Of a stretch of 46,559 bases of DNA, positions 16,257 through 24,375 are shown in pieces (the stretch's first letter is position 1; each line of letters opens with the position of its first letter). The notes beneath the pieces were generated by a model, which worked only from the letters and a program-made list of their open reading frames with translations, was not told the DNA's origin and ran no database searches. Location: NCBI GenBank assembly GCA_018648225.1, contig JABGRQ010000104.1:1-46559 (forward strand). The letters are read 5' to 3'. Made by a program: the position numbers and the translations under genes. The stretch is from Chloroflexota bacterium. GTDB lineage: Bacteria; Chloroflexota; Anaerolineae; Anaerolineales; UBA11858.

Positions 16257-17654
16257 ATGCGTTCACTTACCTTCAAACTCCTTTTGGCCTTTATCGCCGT
16301 CAGCCTGACAGTAGCGTTGTTGGGCGCAGCGATGATCCACTATACTACCCAGCGTGAATTTGCTGAACTGGCACTCAATAATGCCCAGCGCACTTTCATT
16401 AATCGCGCCCTGACCTATTATCAACTCAACGGTTCGTGGCAAGGGTTCAATCGGGCTTTGTTCCAGCAACTCGCTCCGCAGCAACAACTTCAGAATCCCC
16501 CCCCCCAGCAGCCGCAACAGCAATCCGTGCCTCCCGATCCGCAAAACTCGGCCTATATCTTCATGCTGGCCGATGCCGATGGCAAGGTGATTGTGCAGGT
16601 CAAGCCTTATCGCACCGGTGAAATTCTGCCTGCTGATGTGCTGGTCGATGGCACTCCCATTTATCTTGAAGGGCAGTTGATCGGCACGGTTATCATCAGC
16701 GGCAACGCGCCATCATTGGCTCCACGCGAACAGCAATATCTCGAAAGTGCCAACCTGGCTCTGTTTTATGCATCGCTGGGGGCGTTAGCCGTGGCAATTT
16801 TTATGAGCTTGCTGCTCACCAATAGCCTGACGCGTCCGCTGCGCGAATTAACCCAAGCCATGCGCCTCACCGCGCGTGGCGAATTTGGGCATCAGGCTGT
16901 GGTGCGCTCGAAAGATGAAATCGGTCAACTGGCACAAGATTTCAATCAGATGAGCGCCGAACTGGCGCGTCTCAACGAGCAACGCAAGCAAATGACCGCC
17001 GATATCGCCCACGATCTGCGTAGCCCGCTGACGGTGATTGCCGGCTACGTCGAATCGATGCACGATGGTGTACTCAAGCCAACCCCGGAGCGCCTGAAGG
17101 CCATTCAGGACGAAGTGCGTCATCTGGAGCGTCTGGTGGAAGATTTGCGCACGCTCTCTCTGGCTGATGCGGGTGAACTCTCGCTCAATCTCGCTCCGGT
17201 TGCTTCCGATGGGCTATTAGAACAGGTTTACGCGGCTTATAATCACGCTGCGGAACGCGTCGGGGTGGCACTCACCACTCAGGCCGAGTCCGAACTTCCC
17301 CACATTCAGGTTGATCCCGACCGCATGATGCAAGTTTTGGGAAATCTGGTCAGTAATGCTATTCGCCACACGCCGCAGGGTGGAATGGTCAGTGTACAAT
17401 CTGCCATCCGTCGTCCGTCATCCATCATCTTCACTGTTACCGACACCGGCCCGGGAATTCCTGTCAAAGATTTACCGCGGATTTTCGACCGCTTCTACCG
17501 CGGGGATGATTCTCGTCAAAGCAGCAGCGAATCGGGCCTGGGGTTGGCGATTGCCAAATCGATTGTCGAAGCGCATGGGGGGAAAATTAGCGTTGAGAGC
17601 AAAATTGGCGAGGGGACTACGTTCAGAATCGTGTTGCCGATTTCAATTGCCTAA
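16257..17654 (+). CDS. Sensor histidine kinase (BaeS/PhoR-like)
   Basis: The 465-residue kinase has a first membrane helix (LTFKLLLAFIAVSLTVALLG), an extracytoplasmic sensor region (about 30-165) with a Gln/Pro-rich stretch, a second helix (about 167-188), a HAMP domain (NSLTRPLRELTQAMRLTARG), the HisKA box ADIAHDLRSPLTVIAGY with H252, and the ATPase lobe with NLVSNAIRHT, DTGPGIP and GLGLAIAKSIVEAHGG. The Gln/Pro stretch contains ten consecutive C bases (16497-16506). In the ATPase lobe, TCRTCCR-type heptamer repeats (about 17404-17429) encode the loop AIRRPSS before IIFTVTDTG. It pairs with the regulator 10 bases upstream. Confidence 0.94.
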   Translation: MRSLTFKLLLAFIAVSLTVALLGAAMIHYTTQREFAELALNNAQRTFINRALTYYQLNGSWQGFNRALFQQLAPQQQLQNPPPQQPQQQSVPPDPQNSAYIFMLADADGKVIVQVKPYRTGEILPADVLVDGTPIYLEGQLIGTVIISGNAPSLAPREQQYLESANLALFYASLGALAVAIFMSLLLTNSLTRPLRELTQAMRLTARGEFGHQAVVRSKDEIGQLAQDFNQMSAELARLNEQRKQMTADIAHDLRSPLTVIAGYVESMHDGVLKPTPERLKAIQDEVRHLERLVEDLRTLSLADAGELSLNLAPVASDGLLEQVYAAYNHAAERVGVALTTQAESELPHIQVDPDRMMQVLGNLVSNAIRHTPQGGMVSVQSAIRRPSSIIFTVTDTGPGIPVKDLPRIFDRFYRGDDSRQSSSESGLGLAIAKSIVEAHGGKISVESKIGEGTTFRIVLPISIA

Positions 17655-17663
17655 AGAACGATT

Positions 17664-17800
17664 AGATTCACATAGGTGCAACGCACTTTAGCGAGCGTAT
17701 TGTAGCCACTGCTCTGGTTACAGAAAAAATTGTGGCGATATACCCGTGCATTTGCGGAAGTGCGTCGCACCTGCTAACGAGTATATCGATATTATGTTTG
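17664..17800. repeat. Intergenic inverted repeats, unknown element
   Basis: Two 15-base arms, AGGTGCAACGCACTT (17674-17688) and AAGTGCGTCGCACCT (17758-17772), are inverted copies with one mismatch. A second overlapping pair, CGATATAC (about 17736-17743) and GTATATCG, flanks the right arm. No coding frame, transposase or target duplication is seen. The larger gap 17655-18225 holds no gene. Confidence 0.5.
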
Positions 17801-17846
17801 CCCTGGCCTGAGTCGTTGGCGCACGGTTTTCTTAAAGTCGAAAAAG

Positions 17847-17955
17847 GGTCATGCTGAGATCGCAGGTCGAAGCATCTAGCGAAGCGAAAAGTTCCATCTT
17901 CATCGAAAATCACGCTGCGCTAGACCCTTCGGCTCCGCCTCAGGGTGACAAACAG
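17847..17955. repeat. Dispersed palindromic repeat (CTAGACCCTTCGGCT family)
   Basis: The element runs from GGGTCATGCTGAGATCGCAG to GCCTCAGGGTGACAAACAG. Its outer ends are partly complementary, as are CATCTAGCGAAGCG and CGCTAGACCCTTCG. Its right half matches the repeat at 8470-8518. It resembles a REP-type element more than a gene. Confidence 0.6.
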
Positions 17956-17999
17956 CATTTTCGAATAAACACGGTGCGACTTCATGAAAGCCGCACCCG

Positions 18000-18023
18000 T
18001 TGGCGGGTTGGCGGGTTGGCGGG
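18000..18023. repeat. Three perfect tandem copies of TTGGCGGG
   Basis: Three 8-bp units lie head to tail and end one base before the -35 hexamer of the peptide-transporter promoter. The position suits an activator or repressor binding array, or a slippage-prone tract that tunes the promoter. The tract lies upstream of the promoter, so it would not change the spacer. Confidence 0.8.
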
Positions 18024-18024
18024 T

Positions 18025-18052
18025 TTGACATTGCTCAAGAGTAGCGTATAAT
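18025..18052 (+). promoter_or_regulatory. Consensus sigma-70 promoter of the peptide ABC operon
   Basis: TTGACA (18025-18030) and TATAAT (18047-18052) are both perfect consensus hexamers with a 16-base spacer. Transcription should start near 18059, leaving a leader of about 165 bases before the ATG at 18226. Confidence 0.85.
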
Positions 18053-18068
18053 TCAGAGTGCGAATAAT

Positions 18069-18133
18069 ATCATTTGGCTTTATGAAAACCCCGCAAAATA
18101 TCGGGGAAGCAACGAAACTAGCCAAAGAATGAT
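18069..18133 (+). other. Structured 5' leader of the peptide ABC operon
   Basis: ATCATTTGGCT (18069-18079) can pair with AGCCAAAGAATGAT (18120-18133), leaving a three-base AAG bulge, and encloses a second hairpin CCCCG (18089-18093) with CGGGG (18102-18106). The fold begins about ten bases after the predicted transcription start. AAAGGAGG at 18135-18142 looks like a ribosome-binding site but has no start codon after it; the true site AAGGAGG lies just before 18226. It does not match any riboswitch class I can recall. Confidence 0.5.
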
Positions 18134-18225
18134 GAAAGGAGGATTACAATTCAGTATATTTTCCCTTATATTCCATCCACCCAAGTTTCTATTTCGCTTG
18201 AACCCCTTCTAAGGAGGAAGATTTC

Positions 18226-19908
18226 ATGAAAAGTAAGACCCTATATATTGTACTGGCTTTGCTCCTGGTCGCCAGCGTTGTTTTAGCGGCATGCCAGCCC
18301 AAGGCTGAAGACGTTGCCGTTGTTGAGCGTGCCTATGAGGAAATTGCCTATGGCGAACCCCTCTCGGTGGCCGCACCTGATTGTGAATATGGCGGAAAGA
18401 TCGCCTCGATTGCAGCGGTTGATGAACTCACCGTTGAATTCACCATGTGTAAACCCGATCCGGCGTTCCCCACCAAAGCCGCCTTCACGCCCTTTGGCAT
18501 TTATCCGCAGGAATGGTTGAACACCTACGCCAATGCCGAAGGTCAGGAAACCCTGCTTTCCCACCCCGTTGGTACCGGCCCCTTCTATCTGGATACCTGG
18601 GCACGTGGCGACAGCATTACCTTCAAGAAATTTGACGGTTACTGGGGCGAAAAGTCTGCCTATGATACCTTGGTCTTCCGCTGGGCAACTGAAGGCGCGG
18701 CCCGCTTGCTCGAACTGCAATCTGGAACCGTGGATCAGATCACCAATCTTAGCCCCGATGACTACGCGACTGTACAAGAGGATGCAAATCTGACCTTCTT
18801 GCCGGTTACCAACCCCAATGTCCTGTATCTGGCAATGACCAATACCTTTGAGCCGTTTAACGACGTCAAGGTTCGTCAGGCAATTGCTATGGGCATTGAC
18901 CGCCAGCGCATCGTAGACAACTTCTACGCCGAAGGTTCCGTCGTTCCCTCGCACTTCACCCCCTGCAGCCTGCCTAATGGTTGTGTTGGTGATGCCTGGT
19001 ACGATTTCGATGCCGCAGCCGCCAAGGCTCTGTTGGCCGAAGCTGGTTATCCCGATGGCTTCGCAACCACCATCTACTATCGCGATGTTTTCCGCGGCTA
19101 CCTGCCCGAACCCGGATTGGTTGCTGTTGAATTCCAGACCCAGTTGCGCGACAACCTGGGCATCGAAGCTGATGTTGTTGTGATGGAATCGGGCGAGTTC
19201 ATCGACGAATCCACCAATGGCCGCCTGGATGGCCTTTACCTGCTCGGCTGGGGTGCTGACTATCCTCACGTGACCAACTTCCTGGACTTCCACTTTGCGG
19301 CCTCTAACCCGCAGTTTGGCGATCCGCATCCCGAAGTCTACGAAGTGCTTGAAAAAGCTTCCCAGATTGGTGACCCGGCTGAAGCCGAGGCTCTCTATGT
19401 TGAAGCCAATAATGCGATCCGCGAACTCGTTCCGATGGTTCCGATTGCCAACGGCGCTTCTGCATCTGCAGCTCTGAACACGCTTGAGAACGCCCACTTC
19501 CGCCCCTTCGGCGCTCCGCTGATGGCGAAAGTAAATCCGGGCAAAGACACCTTCGTCTTCATGCAGAATGCTGAACCGATCAGCTTGTTCTGCCAGGATG
19601 AGACCGATGGCGAATCACTAGCTCCTTGCCAGCAAGTTGTGGAAACCCTCTTGGGCTACGCAATTGACTCTGGTAATGTTGTGCCTGAATTGGCCACCGG
19701 CTGCACAGCCAATGCAGACTCCACTGTGTGGACCTGCACCCTGCGCGAAGGCGTTACGTTCCACGATGGCACCAAGCTGGACGCCAACGATGTAGTCGCC
19801 TCCTGGGCTGCTGGTATTGACGCGGCGAATGCCAATCATATTGGTAACACCGGTGCGTTTGAATACTACTCATACCTGTTTGACGGCTTGATGAACATCG
19901 AAGAGTAA
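18226..19908 (+). CDS. Peptide ABC transporter substrate-binding lipoprotein, apparently circularly permuted
   Basis: The 560-residue SBP_bac_5-type lipoprotein has lipobox LAAC (C23). Family landmarks are present but in rotated order. After the signal it starts in what is normally mid-domain (IAAVDELTVEFTMCKPDPAF, 62-81), continues through PVGTGPFYLDTW (114-125), ELQSGTVD and VRQAIAMGIDRQRIV (216-230), reaches the usual last strands near 425-435, then adds about 120 residues that match the normal N-terminus: TFVFMQNAEPISL (442-454), VVPELATG and WTCTLREGVTFHDGTKLDANDVV (502-524). The full domain is thus present once, rotated. A strong AAGGAGG precedes the ATG. Four importer genes follow. I believe similar proteins exist in other Anaerolineae, but could not check. 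Ligand unknown; oligopeptide likely. Confidence 0.88.
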   Translation: MKSKTLYIVLALLLVASVVLAACQPKAEDVAVVERAYEEIAYGEPLSVAAPDCEYGGKIASIAAVDELTVEFTMCKPDPAFPTKAAFTPFGIYPQEWLNTYANAEGQETLLSHPVGTGPFYLDTWARGDSITFKKFDGYWGEKSAYDTLVFRWATEGAARLLELQSGTVDQITNLSPDDYATVQEDANLTFLPVTNPNVLYLAMTNTFEPFNDVKVRQAIAMGIDRQRIVDNFYAEGSVVPSHFTPCSLPNGCVGDAWYDFDAAAAKALLAEAGYPDGFATTIYYRDVFRGYLPEPGLVAVEFQTQLRDNLGIEADVVVMESGEFIDESTNGRLDGLYLLGWGADYPHVTNFLDFHFAASNPQFGDPHPEVYEVLEKASQIGDPAEAEALYVEANNAIRELVPMVPIANGASASAALNTLENAHFRPFGAPLMAKVNPGKDTFVFMQNAEPISLFCQDETDGESLAPCQQVVETLLGYAIDSGNVVPELATGCTANADSTVWTCTLREGVTFHDGTKLDANDVVASWAAGIDAANANHIGNTGAFEYYSYLFDGLMNIEE

Positions 19909-19947
19909 AATCTTCGTTGCCATCTAGCTCGATCTAACTAACTCAAT

Positions 19948-19989
19948 GCGGGATGGTACAATGGCCTTTCGAGGCATATACCATCCCGT
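19948..19989 (+). other. Intergenic hairpin between binding protein and permease genes
   Basis: GCGGGATGGTA (19948-19958) pairs with TACCATCCCGT (19979-19989), and the loop contains a smaller ATGGCCT-TTCG-AGGCAT stem. No T-run follows, so it is more likely an RNA-stabilising or partial-termination structure that keeps the binding protein more abundant than the permeases. Confidence 0.65.
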
Positions 19990-20042
19990 ATTGTCCTTAA
20001 AAACTCAATCCGTGCCCCATACACTACTCGACGACAAAGCCT

Positions 20043-21122
20043 ATGATTCAGTACACAATTCGACGCCTCTTGTTAGCAATACCAGTAATATTTGGTATTC
20101 TCCTGGTCACTTTTGTCCTGGCGCGCTCGATTCCCGGCGACCCCTGTAAAGCGATGCTGGGAGAAAAAGCCTCGGCAGAAGTCTGCGAACGCTTTACCCG
20201 CGAACGTGGTCTGGACAAGCCTATTCCGGTGCAATTCGTGATTTATATGAAAGAAATTGCACAAGGTGATTTTGGCAAATCCATTCGCTTTAGTCGCCCT
20301 GTGATGCAAATTCTGATCGAGCGGTTACCAACAACGATCGAACTAGGCTTGATTGCACTTATCATCGCCATTGTTGTGGGCATCCCGATGGGGGTCATCT
20401 CTGCGGTACGCAGAAACTCTGTCATTGATGTCACTACGATGATCATCGCCAATACTGGGGTTTCTATGCCGGTTTATTGGCTGGGGCTGATGCTGGCGTA
20501 TGCCTTCGCGCTGCTGCTGAGGGGTACTCCTTTTTGGCTGCCTCCATCAGGGCGGCTTTCATCCGGTCTGGCATCCATTCCTTTTTTTGAAGCATTTGGC
20601 TGGAATTTGACACAAGGCACATTTGGCTATCAGTTTGCGGATTTCTTCTCGAATATGCTCATATTCAACTCACTCATCACTGGCGACTGGGTAATTCTGG
20701 GGGATGCGGTAAAACACCTGATTCTGCCTTCAATTGCATTGAGCACGATTTCGCTATCCATTATTGCCCGTATGACGCGCTCGAGTATGCTGGAAGTACT
20801 GCGGCAGGACTATATCCGCACGGCGCGCGCAAAAGGGCTTACCGAGCGCCTGGTGATCTTGCGGCATGGTTTTCGAAATGCGCTGCTGCCCATCGTCACA
20901 ATCATTGGTTTGCAGGTTGGCACCCTTTTCGCCGGTGCCGTATTGACCGAATCGATCTTTAGCCTGGCGGGCGTGGGACGTATGCTCTTCGAAGCGATTA
21001 CGGCGCGCGATTTTCCCATCGTCCAGGCTTTTACGGTGGTGATTGCCGTTGGGTATGTTCTCGTAAACCTGTTGGTAGACCTGTCATACGTATTTATCGA
21101 TCCGCGCATCAAGCTGGAGTAA
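20043..21122 (+). CDS. Peptide-type ABC transporter permease (DppB/OppB-like)
   Basis: The 359-residue inner-membrane protein starts with the typical MIQYTIRRLLLAIPVIFGIL helix and RSIPGDPC loop. It has a periplasmic segment with RERGLDKPIPVQFVIYM, several further helices and the EAA loop DYIRTARAKGLTERLVILRHG that docks with the ATPase. It ends with YVLVNLLVDLSYVFIDPRIK, the standard C-terminus. It is about 20-40 residues longer than DppB because of a loop near 155-220 (GRLSSGLASIPFFEAFGWNL). It follows the binding protein across a hairpin-bearing gap of 134 bases and precedes the partner permease by 16 bases. Confidence 0.93.
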   Translation: MIQYTIRRLLLAIPVIFGILLVTFVLARSIPGDPCKAMLGEKASAEVCERFTRERGLDKPIPVQFVIYMKEIAQGDFGKSIRFSRPVMQILIERLPTTIELGLIALIIAIVVGIPMGVISAVRRNSVIDVTTMIIANTGVSMPVYWLGLMLAYAFALLLRGTPFWLPPSGRLSSGLASIPFFEAFGWNLTQGTFGYQFADFFSNMLIFNSLITGDWVILGDAVKHLILPSIALSTISLSIIARMTRSSMLEVLRQDYIRTARAKGLTERLVILRHGFRNALLPIVTIIGLQVGTLFAGAVLTESIFSLAGVGRMLFEAITARDFPIVQAFTVVIAVGYVLVNLLVDLSYVFIDPRIKLE

Positions 21123-21138
21123 GGAAGAAGCAATTATC

Positions 21139-22074
21139 ATGGCCGTAAAAACTGAAACAACTTCAAACGATGCTCAGAACGATTATCGTTCAAACAGCCT
21201 GGCTCGCCTAACTTTGCGACGCATCTTTCGGCAGCGCTCCGCAATTATTGGCGGCACGATCCTACTATTGCTGGTTTTGGTGACCATCTTTGCCCCCATT
21301 CTGGCGCCCTACGATCCCGAAGAAGTCCTCATCGGCAAGGAAGATATTACCCGGCGCTCTGCGCCCTGTATCCATTTATTGGGTTGTCCCGAAGACCAGC
21401 CCCAACATATTTTGGGGACAGACGGCAATGTGCGCGATGTTTTTAGCCGAGTTATTTTTGGGACGCGCGTCTCTTTGTTCATTGGCTTTTCAACCGTCGG
21501 CTTCGCCATCATCATCGGCACATTTTTGGGATCGATTGGTGGCTATATGGGGGGATGGGTTGACAACCTGATTATGCGCTTCATGGATGTGCTCTTGGCC
21601 TTCCCTTCGCTATTATTAGCGATCGCCATTGTCTCAGTGTTGGGACGCGGTCTACAGAACGCACTTTTGGCGATTGCGATTGTCACCATCCCCGTGTACG
21701 CGCGCGTGGTGCGTGGCAGCGTGCTCTCGGTAAAAGAACAGCCTTATGTCGATGCCTCCCGTGCGCTGGGTGGCAGCCATTTCCACATTCTTTTCAAACG
21801 GATATTGCCTAACGCAATCCCCCCGTTGATCGTTCAGGGCACCCTGGGGATCGCTACTGCCATCCTCGATGCGGCTGCGCTTTCTTTCCTGGGGCTAGGC
21901 GCGCAACCGCCCACGCCTGAGTGGGGCACAATGCTCGGCTCGGAACGCAATCAGGTGTTCACCGCCCCGCATCTGGTATTCTTCCCTGGGCTGGCAATTA
22001 TGATTACTGTGCTGGCTTTCAACTTGTTGGGCGATGGGCTGCGCGATGCCATTGATCCGCGCTTAAAGCAATAA
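21139..22074 (+). CDS. Peptide-type ABC transporter permease (DppC/OppC-like)
   Basis: The 311-residue partner permease has the N-terminal cytoplasmic stretch RLTLRRIFRQRSAIIGGTIL of OppC-N and the periplasmic HILGTDGNVRDVFSRVIFGT, close to the family's LGTDxxGRDxxSRxxxGxR. Further helices lead to the EAA loop QPYVDASRALGGSHFHILFK. The end GDGLRDAIDPRLKQ is typical of the family. A cysteine-containing insertion (SAPCIHLLGCPEDQ, about 72-85) precedes the conserved loop. It is in an operon with the DppB-like gene. Confidence 0.93.
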   Translation: MAVKTETTSNDAQNDYRSNSLARLTLRRIFRQRSAIIGGTILLLLVLVTIFAPILAPYDPEEVLIGKEDITRRSAPCIHLLGCPEDQPQHILGTDGNVRDVFSRVIFGTRVSLFIGFSTVGFAIIIGTFLGSIGGYMGGWVDNLIMRFMDVLLAFPSLLLAIAIVSVLGRGLQNALLAIAIVTIPVYARVVRGSVLSVKEQPYVDASRALGGSHFHILFKRILPNAIPPLIVQGTLGIATAILDAAALSFLGLGAQPPTPEWGTMLGSERNQVFTAPHLVFFPGLAIMITVLAFNLLGDGLRDAIDPRLKQ

Positions 22075-22116
22075 CTGAATTTCCAATGTATCTGATGCTC
22101 AATAACACAATCCTCA

Positions 22117-22176
22117 GCCACAGATGAACACAGATACTCACGGATGAAAAAATAATCAGCGTTGATCTGTGGTTCT
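22117..22176. repeat. Dispersed imperfect palindrome inside the ABC operon
   Basis: Left arm AGCCACAGATGAACACAGAT and right arm GTTGATCTGTGGTTC fill the 120-base gap between the second permease and the first ATPase gene. It is related to the element at 2118-2179. A fold here could process or attenuate the operon transcript. Confidence 0.65.
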
Positions 22177-22194
22177 TGAAGTCATAAAAAAATT

Positions 22195-23241
22195 ATGCCT
22201 GAAAACAACTCTCAACCTTTACTAGAAGTCAAAAACCTGAAAACCTACTTCTTCACCGAAGATGGCGTGGTACAAGCCGTGGATGGTGTCGATTTCGAGA
22301 TCAAACCCGGTGAAATCCTCGGGCTGGTCGGCGAATCGGGTTGTGGCAAAAGCGTTACTTCTTTCTCTATTCTGCGCCTGGTGGATGATCCGGGGCGCAT
22401 CGTGGAAGGCGAAGTATTCTTTGAAGGGCGCAATCTGTTGGAACTGAGCCAGGATGAGATGGTGGATATGCGCGGCAATCGCATCTCAATGATTTTCCAA
22501 CAGCCGCACACCAGCCTCAACCCGGTGCATCCGGTTGGCAAACAAATTGCCGAGGTTTTCCACATTCATGACAAGCAAATTTCAAAAGAAGCTGCCTGGG
22601 AAAACGCGGTGGAGTTGCTGGGGCTGGTGGGGATTGCCGATCCTGAGAGCAAAGCGAAAGCTTATCCACATGAAATGTCGGGCGGGCAAGCGCAGCGCGT
22701 GATGATTGCGATGGCGCTGGCGCTGAAACCAAAGCTGCTCATCGCCGACGAACCCACCACGGCGCTGGATGTCACCATCCAGGCGCAGATTCTGGATTTG
22801 ATGCTCGATCTTCGGAACAAAATGGATACCTCGGTCATTTTGATCACCCACGATCTGGGTCTGATCGCCGAAATGGCTGACCGCGTGGCTGTGATGTACG
22901 CCGGTCGGATTGTCGAGCAAAGCGATGTCTATACACTTTTCAAGGAACCGGTTCATCCCTACACACAGGGGTTGATCGCTTCTGTCCCGGTGTTGAGACA
23001 GGTTAAAGATGAACTGGCTGTAATCCCGGGGTCGGTACCCAACCTGATCGATTTGCCCCAGGTTTGCCGTTTTGCCGCCCGTTGCGAGGCCAGCATTGAG
23101 TACAATCTGAAGATTTGTGAGCAGGCCGAACCGGATTTGGTTGAAATACGCCCTGGGCACACCGTGCGCTGCTGGTTGTATCAAGATCACGAAGACCATC
23201 AGGCTCCGCTGAAAAATACGTTGAACGGCAAGAGTAAGTGA
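22195..23241 (+). CDS. Peptide-type ABC transporter ATP-binding protein (DppD/OppD-like)
   Basis: The 348-residue ATPase has Walker [15 protein letters not shown]-loop [15 protein letters not shown], signature [12 protein letters not shown], Walker [13 protein letters not shown] and switch histidine ILITHDLG. The C-terminal oligopeptide-ABC domain carries [19 protein letters not shown], whose three cysteines resemble the iron-sulfur or structural cysteine motif of OppD/DppD. It forms a heterodimer with the next ATPase, four bases downstream. The ATG has no strong ribosome-binding site. Confidence 0.95.
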   Translation: MPENNSQPLLEVKNLKTYFFTEDGVVQAVDGVDFEIKPGEILGLVGESGCGKSVTSFSILRLVDDPGRIVEGEVFFEGRNLLELSQDEMVDMRGNRISMIFQQPHTSLNPVHPVGKQIAEVFHIHDKQISKEAAWENAVELLGLVGIADPESKAKAYPHEMSGGQAQRVMIAMALALKPKLLIADEPTTALDVTIQAQILDLMLDLRNKMDTSVILITHDLGLIAEMADRVAVMYAGRIVEQSDVYTLFKEPVHPYTQGLIASVPVLRQVKDELAVIPGSVPNLIDLPQVCRFAARCEASIEYNLKICEQAEPDLVEIRPGHTVRCWLYQDHEDHQAPLKNTLNGKSK

Positions 23242-23245
23242 CATT

Positions 23246-24241
23246 ATGACAGCATTTACAGAGACGAACAAAAATACCAACAACGATTTGGTACAGGTCA
23301 AAAATTTGGTAAAATATTACCCCGTGCGCGGTGGCGTTTTTCGCCGCGTGGTCGCCTGGGTTAAGGCCGTGGACAATATCAGTTTCACGATTAAAAAAGG
23401 CGAAACGCTGGGCCTGGTTGGCGAATCGGGCTGCGGAAAAACTACCGCCGGGCATACCCTGTTGCAACTTGTCCCGCATACCAGCGGTTCCGTGACCTTT
23501 GGTGACGTAGATGTCTTTCAACTGAAAGGCACTGCGCTCAAAGAAATGCGCCGCAAAATGCAGATCGTTTTTCAAGACCCCTACGCTTCGCTGGACCCGC
23601 GCCTGCCGATTGGCGAATCGGTGGGGGAGGGTTTGAAAATTCATGGTATTGGCAACGCCAATGCACGCGTCAATCAGGTCATGGCTATGCTGAAGCGCGT
23701 CGGGCTGGAAGATTATCATGCTAACCGTTACCCGCATGAATTTTCGGGTGGGCAACGACAGCGCATCGGGATCGCCCGCGCCCTCACCTTGCAACCTGAA
23801 TTCATCGTCCTCGATGAACCGGTTTCGGCGCTGGATGTTTCCATTCAGGCGCAGGTACTCAATTTGCTCAAAGAACTACAAAACGAATTTGGGCTGACCT
23901 ATCTCTTTGTGGCGCATAATCTCGCTGTGGTTGAGCATATCTCCGACCGGGTGGCGGTGATGTATCTGGGCAAAATTGCCGAAATGGCGCCCCGCGACGA
24001 TCTGTTTGGCAAACCGCTGCACCCCTATACCAAAGCCCTGATGTCAGCCATCCCGATTCCCGATCCGGAGATCAAGCGCGAGCGCATCATCCTCGAGGGC
24101 GATGTTCCCAGTCCGCTGAATCCCCCCTCGGGCTGCCGTTTCCATCCGCGCTGCCCCATTGCACAGACCAACTGCGCAGTAGACGAACCTGAGTTGCTCG
24201 AATTACATCCAGAACATTTAGTGGCCTGTCACTACGTATAG
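23246..24241 (+). CDS. Peptide-type ABC transporter ATP-binding protein (DppF/OppF-like)
   Basis: The 331-residue second ATPase starts with the family's [20 protein letters not shown]. It shows Walker [16 protein letters not shown]-loop [17 protein letters not shown], signature [12 protein letters not shown], Walker [12 protein letters not shown], switch histidine LFVAHNL and the C-terminal [15 protein letters not shown] cysteine motif. It is the last gene of the importer operon and is followed at once by a strong terminator. Confidence 0.95.
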   Translation: MTAFTETNKNTNNDLVQVKNLVKYYPVRGGVFRRVVAWVKAVDNISFTIKKGETLGLVGESGCGKTTAGHTLLQLVPHTSGSVTFGDVDVFQLKGTALKEMRRKMQIVFQDPYASLDPRLPIGESVGEGLKIHGIGNANARVNQVMAMLKRVGLEDYHANRYPHEFSGGQRQRIGIARALTLQPEFIVLDEPVSALDVSIQAQVLNLLKELQNEFGLTYLFVAHNLAVVEHISDRVAVMYLGKIAEMAPRDDLFGKPLHPYTKALMSAIPIPDPEIKRERIILEGDVPSPLNPPSGCRFHPRCPIAQTNCAVDEPELLELHPEHLVACHYV

Positions 24242-24254
24242 ATTTTTTAACAGT

Positions 24255-24295
24255 AAACAAAAAGCGGGGCGCGCTGCGCCCCGCTTTTTGTTTTT
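24255..24295 (+). terminator. Rho-independent terminator of the peptide ABC operon
   Basis: The hairpin arms are AAACAAAAAGCGGGGCGC and GCGCCCCGCTTTTTGTTT, followed by further T residues. The stem is GC-rich next to a T-run, and it should work in both directions. Confidence 0.95.
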
Positions 24296-24307
24296 CGCTT
24301 CTCTCCT

Positions 24308-24336
24308 TTGACATTCTGACAACCCCCGGCTACAAT
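24308..24336 (+). promoter_or_regulatory. Sigma-70 promoter of coaE
   Basis: TTGACA (24308-24313) and TACAAT (24331-24336) are separated by 17 bases. The leader of about 33 bases contains AAGGAA eight bases before the ATG at 24376. Confidence 0.85.
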
Positions 24337-24375
24337 GGGGGGGATAAAATCCACCCGATTTATTAAGGAAATTGT

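Noticed and set aside
17674-17772. Insertion sequence ends
   Set aside because: The inverted arms are only 69 bases apart, with no transposase frame and no flanking direct repeat.
18060-18225. Known riboswitch (c-di-GMP-I, glycine, SAM, preQ1 types) in the peptide importer leader
   Set aside because: The fold is clear, but the conserved cores of these classes are not present, so it is listed only as a structured leader.
18283-19497. 404-residue reverse frame opposite the peptide-binding protein
   Set aside because: Long, but it lies antisense to a gene with a signal peptide and family motifs. Its composition (Gly/Ile/Val rich, no domain) is that of a codon-bias shadow.
22582-23794. Two reverse frames over the ATPase genes (239 and 263 residues)
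   Set aside because: Antisense to Walker-motif genes, with no start signals or motifs of their own.
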